Below, one piece after another: positions 55,984 through 64,000 of a stretch of 64,000 nt of DNA. This DNA comes from Allolobophora icterica. Taxonomy: Eukaryota > Annelida > Clitellata > Crassiclitellata > Lumbricidae. Made by a program: the position numbers and the translations under genes. How positions within the stretch are numbered: the first letter of the stretch is position 1; each line of letters opens with the position of its first letter. The stretch spans positions 76,648,736 through 76,712,735 of the forward strand of contig OY744604.1 in the NCBI GenBank assembly GCA_963556255.1. The letters are read 5' to 3'. The notes below the pieces were generated by a model that ran no database searches, was not told where the DNA came from, and saw only the letters and a list, made by a program, of their open reading frames with translations.

Positions 55984-57295
55984 CAGTGGCGTCACTACGG
56001 AGGTGCGGGGGTGCGGGGGTGCGGGCCGCACCGGGTGACACCCCCAGAGGGCCGCACCGGGTGACACCAAAATGACCAAATGACTGTCTGGAAAATTTAT
56101 GTACAGAGTTTCAACAGAAATTTATTATTTTTAAATTAACAATAACAGATAACAACCAAGAATTTTCGTAAGCCCAGCTTAGGCTACATGCACTGTACCA
56201 GTACAATTTACCTACAGCTGAAACTCTCTACTAATTTACTTTTTTGAACCTTCTAATGCGGTCCGGTCAGTGCCGTCATTATAACACAATTAAAAAACAC
56301 TTCAAATCACGTTGTTTCGTAACTTTCGTCAGCACGTGCTACAAGCAGGCGTCCTTTTTTCATCGTTTTCGTGTGGTGTTTTATAATCGCAGATCTCGTC
56401 CAATTTCCTGGTATTTTAGCTGCAATGTTATGGTAATTAGTATTTTTAAACCTATACCAATAACCGTTTTGATAATGAAGTAGGCTATTATTAAAGGAGG
56501 AGAAGGAGAAAAATAAAAAAGTTATCAACTGAAAGTGAGTTGGCGAAAGGCATTGATTTCGATGAAGTGATTGACACGTTCGCAGCTTTGAAAGCCAGGA
56601 AAGGAAAGTTATGATTGAAGCGAAATGTTCACTAAGTGCTGAAATGCTTGCGTATTTGTTCCTGTGTCTTTTTTATTATATCATTTATGAGTATATTTCT
56701 ATAAATTTATATTTTTAACTGTTAGCCTGATTTTAATGGATATTATTACTATATTACAATGTCTTAAGAAATACTGAGCCAAATTTCCAATTATATTTCC
56801 TCATTATATAAAATTTCTATTCTATGAACATTATTTTATAACTACAGTATTTGTCCGTCAAATGACGGGTTGAAAAAGAGAAAGAATGGATTCACAGGAA
56901 CAGAAAAGAATTTGTTTATTGGAATGCTTGATTATGAGTGACATCTTGCCTCAATGTGGCTACGCCTATGTGCAGGCACCTTCAATACCCTCCATAGTTC
57001 AAACATTAACTAATATTTGCTAATTTGATTTTTAATAATGTAACTGCTGATCTGATGGTAAATGATTAAAATAAAAAATGCGCATTTCTAATTTTAATTA
57101 ATTCTGCTAGTTGTTTATGTCACTAATGTTACCATTACATTCAGTGATAAACAGGAATTATGATTTACGAGTAACATTAGTACAAAAAATTACTAACAAT
57201 GCTGTATGGTCTGGTAAGGTAATAAGGGAGGAGGTCCATGGGGTTGACACCATGACTGACCGCACCGGGTGACTCCAACCCTAGTGACGCCACTG
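55984..57295 (+). mobile_element. hAT transposon, internally decayed
   Basis: A 1,312-bp element with ends CAGTGGCGTCACTA and TAGTGACGCCACTG and the perfect 8-bp duplication TTACAACC (55976-55983 and 57296-57303). GCACCGGGTGACACC is repeated near the left end and again, diverged, at the right. A short plus-strand frame near 56530-56610 reads ELAKGIDFDEVIDTFAALKA, resembling the C-terminus of hAT transposases. It is otherwise non-coding and inactive. Confidence 0.8.
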
Positions 57296-57340
57296 TTACA
57301 ACCCTCAAGGTTTGCAAAAACAGGAAATGAAACAACTCAC

Positions 57341-57424
57341 TATGATGATTGACAGTAGCGTAGGAAGGAGGCATTATATCATATAAGCCGATTCCCAGGT
57401 CAGGTTCAGAAGTCACATGCCCTG
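57341..57424 (-). CDS. Cytoplasmic exon of receptor gene 3 with YDIM and YATV
   Basis: An 84-nt minus-strand exon (28 codons) after an acceptor ending TAATTATCAG and before a GTGAGT donor, phase 1 at both ends. It encodes TSEPDLGIGLYDIMPPSYAT followed by VNHH. YDIM is a YxxM motif, in known receptors a binding site for the PI3-kinase p85 SH2 domain when phosphorylated. PSYATV is close to a tyrosine switch or ITIM-like motif but lacks the usual residue two positions before the tyrosine. It lies only 38 bp from the duplication of the hAT element, which therefore inserted right beside it, in the intron. Confidence 0.6.
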
Positions 57425-58302
57425 CTGATAATTACAAGCTAACAACTGTCATGTTCAGACAAAATAAATGAGCTATAATTAAGCAGTCGTAAAGCAGTCA
57501 AACAAAACTAACCGTAATTAAGTAAACAGATTAAAAAAAATTGCGTTTCGAAAAATAGGGCAACACTCGGCATAATACATATTGGACATATTATATATTT
57601 TTGGACATATATTGGACACAATACCAGTCAAGTAACTGAAGGTCCTGTGTTACACACTTAGTGCTGGCGCTTATTTCTATTTTGTGAACCTCTGACCAGA
57701 CGACGAATTCCAAATCCTGGACCCTAGATTACGCCTGCTTCAATTTATACTGCTTGGTGACAGATATACATGTGCACAAAGAACTTGCCCAGGGTTCTTA
57801 TTCGGAGTAGAACCCGCACCTGCATGTACATCGACCATGCGTGTTACTGATGGTCCATGGTACCGGACTCTAGTATCAGGACTTGTTTGTAGTTGAAATT
57901 ATAATTCGTGAATTTGTCAGAAGAAACCCAAGGGATGCTCTCAACCTGACAAAATGAATCCAACATCGAATAGAAAGTACAAGCGCTTACGGTAGGCCCT
58001 ACGACGCCATGGGCCGCATTATGTTACATGATAAAGGACACCGAATAGGTAACGGGGTTTGACTTAATTTACTTCAGATTACACGAGATGATAAATACAC
58101 CAGTGACAGTTTTTAAAATTTATCATATTATTGGTTTTCATACAAATATGAACTGCACACTACAGAATAGAAGCTTGAAAACCTTTCGTTTTGCCAGTGC
58201 TGGCACTGATGCGCGTGGAGAGCGCCGCTGACCTGACTGGCGCTATATAAATGTTCGGTAACAATTCAAGGATACACAAAATCAAGAGGCATAAATTCTT
58301 AC

Positions 58303-58368
58303 TGTGCTGCAAGATGTCAGCTTCTCCTAAAACCTGAAAATCATGATTGTTGCTTTGCGTTTTCTTTT
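58303..58368 (-). CDS. Juxtamembrane cytoplasmic exon of receptor gene 3
   Basis: A 66-nt minus-strand exon (22 codons) after an acceptor ending TATGCTACAG and before GTAAGA, phase 1 at both ends. It encodes KKTQSNNHDFQVLGEADILQ. The basic start suits a position just after the transmembrane exon. No tyrosine is present. Confidence 0.55.
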
Positions 58369-58381
58369 CTGTAGCATACAT

Positions 58382-59534
58382 TACATGAAATTAATAAAAT
58401 ATGCAAATTCGTTCATTCGGTAATTCATATAGCACCTTTTCAAAGGGTTAAATATGTATAAGTAAAGTTTCGCGTATGTGTACTTTCTGAAAGTTTCAGA
58501 AGTATTTTTTCCTATTATGAATACATATAAGTTTCGAAAAGATACCGCTAGAAGATATGGGCATTGTGCTATCGGGATAGTTGGGTTCTACGTGTGTTCC
58601 AGAGCCAGCCAGTGGTGATTTTTCTAGTAATCTGCTCACTATTTACCTACAGATTCTAATTATCTCTAACATAATTCTGGCTATCGACAGATTCTTTATG
58701 GGCATTATGAACTGTTCAATTTCACGTATGGTAGATGCATTACATCACACGCATTTCAAAGAACTCTTTTACTACAAGTAGCATTTAGGTTGTCGCCGTA
58801 TGTTATATTTAATCAAGTTCCTCCGTTGGACTAGTCTTCGGAACACCGAAAATGTTAGAGCTTCTGGAATAAGCTGCCTAACAATCTGCGACAATATCCC
58901 TTTGGCTTTTCTTTGTGTTTTCTACAAGCTGCTGAAAAACATTCTGCTTAATTGGGGTTTCTGTTGAGAGGTCGGGAGCGTCTCTGGTGAATTTTTCTTG
59001 ATTTAGCATAGAATTGATAAAACAAATGCAAAATTTATAATTTCAAGGTCATGGGTTTAATTCAATGCTGTAAGTAACTCGTTGTTCAGCTATTTTAGGT
59101 CCAGCTCCACTACACCGATTGCAGCGAGACCTTCACACATATTTTTGGGCGTGCTTATCGTTATCCTTAAGGATGTAGATAGGTGATTTGGGCCTAACTT
59201 TTGCATCTTCAGTTTTTCTTTCTGCATAGTATTCTTATCCGCTACACCAGTAGGCAGTAAACTATACCATTAGAGAAAATTTGAAGTAACAGCTGAACTA
59301 GACATTCTGGTAAGAGTAGAGGTACTACTTTATGAAGATTAAGTCTATTCTGTAATTTCTGTTAATTTTTTTGTCTGGATAAAGAATGGCTCTGTAACAA
59401 GATCAGATTTTATTACAGGTGTTCATAAGGTGATAGGAATATTAATGTAACCAACTCGTTTTCTGCATTTAAAGCTCGCGTCTTACCCATTACTTCCCAT
59501 TGATTCTTTAATAGTCTTAGCCTACAGCGCATTT
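58382..59534. other. Intron interval of gene 3
   Basis: No exon seen. Around 58820-58910 a short piece (RWTSLRNTENVRASGISC) may be a LINE tail remnant. Confidence 0.3.
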
Positions 59535-59935
59535 TTGGTTAACTGGTATCACTGGCTAAAGAAGAAGAGAAAAGCATCCAAGCGTTCGAGAACAAGTGCG
59601 TCAGAAAATTGTTAAGAATTCCCTGGATAAAAGGATGACCGCCGAACAAGTATACACGCTGGCGAGGACCAAAAGCGAACTGCTGAACGACGCCCGAACC
59701 CGCAAGATACGGTAGGCCTACTTCGGACACATCATGAGGCAGCCGAAAGACAACATCGAAGGCAGCCTGATGACGGGTCTTGTAGAAGGGGTTCGCAACC
59801 GTGGTAGACCAAGAATATCCTGAATTGACAACATTATGGGATGGATTGGGCTATCAGGGACCAGCCTAATAGTCGCAATGCGAGATAGAAAACCCCGGAC
59901 AATGTTGATCCATTCCTGTAGCCTACCATCGCAAA
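59535..59935 (+). pseudogene. RTE-like LINE C-terminal fragment
   Basis: The plus strand reads IQAFENKCVRKLLRIPWIKR, then TAEQVYTLARTKSELLNDAR and, after an interrupting TAG-GCC, YFGHIMRQPKDNIEGSLMTG, followed by VRNRGRPRIS and a TGA where the family has Trp. This is the conserved C-terminus of RTE-type non-LTR elements. The TAG comes from TAGGCCTA at 59713-59720. Confidence 0.75.
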
Positions 59936-60056
59936 GCTACGCCGGCGACATGATATGACATGACATGACTGGTTTTCTTTTTAAATGGTAATACACCACA
60001 TGTTATATTGTTGAAATAATTAATTTTCGTAAAATTTATTGTAAGTTTATACTTAC

Positions 60057-60140
60057 TGATACGACGTCTGAGGAGAAATAGCAGGAGAATGGCCAGAAGA
60101 ACGCCTTGTAAAACAGCGATCATACTGATGATATACGTTA
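60057..60140 (-). CDS. Transmembrane exon of receptor gene 3
   Basis: An 84-nt minus-strand exon (28 codons) after an acceptor ending TTCTTTTAG and before a GTAAGT donor, phase 1 at both ends. It encodes TYIISMIAVLQGVLLAILLL followed by FLLRRRIS: one hydrophobic helix with a positively charged stop-transfer end, as in type I receptors. It lies between the stalk exons at 63 kb and the cytoplasmic exon at 58.3 kb, in consistent orientation and phase. Confidence 0.7.
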
Positions 60141-61440
60141 CTAAAAGAAATAAACCGAGAGTAATCATTTAAGAGTGCAGTTTTCATCCACCTATATGAC
60201 GGTAGGAGTATTCGTGGACTGATGACTCATTTTGTGGAGCTAGGCAATTAACTTCAGCCAATAGTCAGTGTCTGACATTAGAAACCATCGCGAAATACAA
60301 ATGCAATTGGTTTTAAAACAAATCAGAAATTTGTGACTCAATTAACTGTTTACTCACTCAAGTGACAAAACAATAGGGAGATAAGCTCACTGCATTATTA
60401 TAAACAACTTCTAAATGTGGATGTCTCGTTGTGCTCGGAATCGTCCAAGTCTCTATATTGATTGACCCTTCACATTATCTCACAATGGCAAATGACTGTA
60501 TACGACTGTAGGCTCTAACTGTGAAGCACAGGAACCAAATATTCATCGACAACCAAATAGCAAAATGCGAGCACAAATTATACGATGTAATCAATATTAA
60601 AACCCCAAATACTATTGCGTTTATGCATTTTGCTGATGCAAAAGTCAATGGAACTTCCTAACAGTTTAGGCCTAAATGGTAATAATGTTGAAATCAGCAT
60701 CTTCTTTTGCTACCACAACGACATAGAAAACGCAAAGCTATGTGTATAACTCTCTATACGCGCTGGACCGATCCCACCATATCACGTCAATGACGAGCAT
60801 CGCCCTCGTATGCTGCATAATACTACATAACTCCAAATAAGTTCGGACTTTTCGTGAATGTATGTTTCTGAGTTGTTTCTTATGCGTGTTTTGAATTTCG
60901 GTCTTTTGACGGTAATAAGTCGCATATTTATGCAGCCATTTTGAACCAGTGGACCTATAACTGACAAACTTGTTCCCGTCTGGGCAGTGGCGATTCAAGG
61001 ATTTATGCATAACGACTACGACCGAAAAAGCTCGGATTCGTTGAATCAACAGCAGACATAGTCTTTGCTGTGGTGTCGACCGTCATTAACGGAGAATTTC
61101 TAAAGTACAATCGTCCGTCCTACACAGACCGATTGGCTTGAACGATATTCAGATGCTGCGTTTTCAACATCTGCTAGGGCCGCCAGTCGGTATACGAGTA
61201 ACTGCGGGTTGCTGCTAGTGACTTCATTCAGGTGTCGTAATTCCTTATCCGCAATGAAACATGAACTGTACCTGAGTCATTTTCCGGTAACATGTCACAT
61301 TCACTAATTGAAGAAGCAAAACAAATTTTTTGGCAAATTACATTGATTTTTGTTTGGAGCAAATCTTGAATGTTTCCATTTCACAAATATATATTTGGTT
61401 TTGCACTAATATGTAAAATTATTAAGTTTTAGCAAAGAAA
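60141..61440. other. Intron interval of gene 3
   Basis: No supported exon. A minus-strand open frame of 103 codons at 60738-61049 has no recognisable domain and was not accepted. Confidence 0.3.
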
Positions 61441-61454
61441 TAGCCCTACTAAAA

Positions 61455-62580
61455 TATTTGTCCACTTCGTTACTCCTCCGTTACCAAACACATATGAGTT
61501 ATGTATATATAGTAGACAGCTTCCTGTTGCGTAATTTGACATGCCAATAAGTTTTTAGTATTAATTTATAAAATAAATATAAAAGAAATTACAATACAAC
61601 TGATTATTTTAATTCCATCGGATTTTTAAATTTGTTAAGAAATTCCACTCCTGCGGAAATAGAAATGGGAAATGTAATTTTTTTTTGCCAAATAACAATA
61701 TAAAAATCACTTGAACCAATCATTCCCAGTGATCAAATAAACAGAAAACATTAAAATATTTATGATGGTGTCTTAAAAATCTGCTCATAACAACAAAATT
61801 ACGTAAAAAATTACCATACAATAAGTCCGCTCCGTTACTACCTGTTGAGAATTGAGCGCAGAATGTGAATAGTGAACTTAAAAAAACAGTCTGCCGAAAA
61901 ACAAATTTATTAAAAATGTCATATATGTTAAATAAATTTTATTAGAAATGATAATTTAAGTAGACGACTTATTCTGACTGTGGAATAAACTTTAGTACCT
62001 CAAGGGTAACATTTATAATAGCCGTTAACGGAGTGGACAAATTGTGTATGAGCACGATAAATATCATATTATCTCCCATGCGTCCACATCAATCGTCGGT
62101 ACACTCATTATATAGCTTATAAACATTATATTAAAAATATTATTTTAATTAAATTTATTCATAATCATTGCAAAAATGCATTTACGGAGTGGATGTATAA
62201 TAAAAAAAACACATTAGGTACGAAATAAATGAAAATTAGTAAGAAATTTGTCTTAGCAGTCAGATCCTGTATTAAGACATACTTACTTACACAGATCTTC
62301 ACAGAAGAGATGTGTTAAGTTGCGAGACCAAAGAAATGAAAGGGTTGTGAGATACGAGATAATTTTTATACGTTAACAGAGCGGACATAATTTTCCGTGG
62401 ACAAGTTAAACTATATTTTTAAAAATTATGCTGAAGATCCGGTTCACCAAGTTGTATTTAGAAACATACAATTATATTTAATATAAAAGAAACATATTTT
62501 TTGGCTTAATGCAAATCATTTTGAAATTGTAGACGAAAGCAATATGTAGTATAGCCTAGGGACGGTAACGGAGAGGAACA
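61455..62580. repeat. Dispersed GTTAACGGAGTGGACAAA-type motifs
   Basis: Six variants of the motif or its complement occur near 61460, 61830, 62022, 62182, 62372 and 62565, about 160-370 bp apart. The first two are inverted relative to the rest. The intervening DNA is very AT-rich, with no gene. Confidence 0.5.
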
Positions 62581-63075
62581 TTTTAAATTCAAAATAAATT
62601 CTAATAAATTATTTTATTGCTTTGAATTACTTTCAAAGGTCTTAACTTGTCGACTGATCAATAACGTTTTAATCTAATCACTTAGCATGATCAGACTAGG
62701 TATTGTTTTCTGAGAAATGACCGGGTACAGTCGTATTCCCAATTTAGCCAAATACCGGAAAATGAGCGCGTTGTCAACTGTCAGCTCTTGATAAGACTCC
62801 GCTGCTTTTGCTGTAGCTGTGTGCGAGAGCCCAACAGCATTAACCTTTCCATTCATACGAGCATTACATTGCAATTACATGTAAATCATTACAGATAAAC
62901 AGCTGTTCCAAGTGAGCGTTGACTACACGTAGGTTAGCAAGTATAACTCCTTCGTGAAGAATCTAACAAGTGCTGTATTTGGTTTACGTACACATGATGT
63001 TTAGGCCTAAATGTGTAAACCTATATGAATTTTAGAAAATACAATAATATTAATTGCAATTAAAGATAAGCTTAC

Positions 63076-63129
63076 TTTGTGACGATGCCTTAGTCTCAGA
63101 ATAAGAAGATGTAGTGACAGGATTATTTT
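63076..63129 (-). CDS. Stalk exon of receptor gene 3
   Basis: A 54-nt minus-strand exon (18 codons) after an acceptor ending TTTGTAG and before GTAAGC, phase 1 at both ends. It encodes NNPVTTSSYSETKASSQ, a Ser/Thr-rich extracellular stalk likely to be O-glycosylated, comparable to the stalk part of the gene 2 transmembrane exon. Confidence 0.6.
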
Positions 63130-63348
63130 CTACAAAGAATAATGTTTAATGCTGCTGTGTTAAAGTAAATGAGGTTATTACCTTGATTTTAGTTTAAAGC
63201 TCATCGAAATAATTAATATAATGGTCGAAAACGCAATACTAAGCTGGAGAACAAGCTGCTTTACATACTGCACTTTCTATGGGCGCTGTCAAAATATCTA
63301 GGTTACGAATAATAGACACACTGAGAATGAAAGTTAAGTTAAACTTAC

Positions 63349-63372
63349 TGCGTGGTAGTGTAACATCAGGAT
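63349..63372 (-). CDS. Micro-exon of the receptor gene 3 stalk
   Basis: A 24-nt minus-strand exon (8 codons) after an acceptor ending ATCTCTAG and before a GTAAGT donor, phase 1 at both ends, encoding PDVTLPR. Strong splice sites and matching phase support it; the short length limits confidence. Confidence 0.5.
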
Positions 63373-63787
63373 CTAGAGATAAAATTAAGCGTTTAAAATG
63401 TATAAGTTTTAGCGTTATCATACAATGGTGAAGAGCGTTAGTCTAATGATAATAAAACCATACAAGACATTTGAGACTTTTTTTAAATTTTCATCACCGA
63501 CAAAATATATTTCAATGAATATCACATCGTTATATTCGCACACCTTGTATATATAGACTATGGCCTACATAAACATATGATAACGATAATGAGAGTGACA
63601 AATTTGAGGTTAATATAGCATGTGTTACACGCTTCTTCAAATTCAACATGAAAGCTTTTCATCTGTTTTAAACATTCATTTATTAAATAATTTTATCTGC
63701 ATTGCTTATATAAGCTTGGATCAAGTCCATGGTTGTCGCTTGAATAATTGTATAAAATTAATTTGTGAGATTAAGGTGAACAATTAC

Positions 63788-64000
63788 CGTTCATAATTAC
63801 TATAATTGGTGAAGTCCAGTTATACGAATAGTATGGTACATTGTCTGCGTTAATAGATGGAGGCTTATGACGCTTGTCAAACCTCGTAGTACAAATGTAC
63901 CGGGTTAAATTGCAAGTGACATTGGCAGAAACTGTTAGTGTCGAAATAGCGGTACCATTCTGAACTACAGTGTTTACGCCTGTATCGACGAGTTCTAGAA
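63788..64000 (-). CDS. Immunoglobulin C2-like exon of receptor gene 3, cut by the window edge
   Basis: The minus-strand frame enters at 64000 and ends at a GTAATT donor in phase 1. It reads VQNGTAISTLTVSANVTCNL and TRYICTTRFDKRHKPP, ending NADNVPYYSYNWTSPI. The YICTTRF cysteine and the YSYNWTSP end match the C2 exon at 1788-2153 closely, so the two genes are paralogues. Several N-glycosylation sites are present. The upstream half of the domain and any V exon lie outside the window. Confidence 0.7.

Noticed and set aside
60738..61049. 103-codon minus-strand ORF in the intron of gene 3
   Set aside because: No domain, poor composition for a coding sequence and no flanking gene signals.

Overview
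The window is nuclear DNA of a metazoan, not bacterial or viral. It is AT-rich and intron-dominated, with GT/AG-bounded exons, dense CR1/L2- and RTE-type LINE remnants, many hAT-type elements with 8-bp target duplications, and one nearly intact Ty3/gypsy retrotransposon. The repeat spectrum, the immunoglobulin-type receptor exons and the very common palindrome TAGGCCTA suggest a deuterostome marine invertebrate, most likely an echinoderm. That taxonomic call is an inference.

Host genes. I see parts of three related immunoglobulin-superfamily receptor genes, built mostly from phase-1 exons. (1) On the minus strand at 1788-2729 lie a V-like exon with a broken frame and a C2-like exon. (2) On the plus strand, 18394-31961 holds a leader-plus-V exon, a stalk/transmembrane exon, two cytoplasmic exons of 40 codons each, and a plausible last exon with an ITIM-like tyrosine motif, a stop and AATAAA. 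(3) On the minus strand, from the right edge (64000) down to 37486, lie a C2-like exon paralogous to that of gene 1, two small stalk exons, a transmembrane exon and four cytoplasmic exons, one with YDIM and YATV tyrosine motifs. Genes 1 and 2 are divergent and genes 2 and 3 convergent. This looks like a small cluster of cell-surface receptors with tyrosine-based tails, and it probably continues beyond both edges.

Mobile DNA. 0-8 kb: GC-rich palindromes, a Harbinger-like MITE, a foldback repeat interrupted by a decayed hAT transposon, and small hAT MITEs. 8.4-13.3 kb: a composite element with inverted arms, split by a Mutator-like insertion and a LINE. 13.4-16.5 kb: a transposon relic and a CR1/L2 LINE. 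18.8-21.5 kb: an inverted-repeat transposon relic inside the first visible intron of gene 2. 23-36 kb: microsatellites, minisatellites, MITEs, LINE ends and a tRNA-like sequence. 38-39 kb: an RTE-like LINE. 40.5-53.2 kb: the gypsy element (1.6-kb LTRs, a fused gag-pol of 2,135 codons and an extra downstream ORF), in the same orientation as gene 3 and between two of its exons. 53.6-62.6 kb: two more hAT elements, LINE pieces and a spaced-motif region.

The most unusual signal is TAGGCCTA. I located 27 copies, where base composition predicts about one. In two LINE reading frames the copy looks like a clean 6-bp gain at a TA dinucleotide, adding a stop and an alanine codon; in the V exon of gene 1 a copy sits in the segment where the frame breaks. 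It behaves like a recurrent small insertion or an excision scar.
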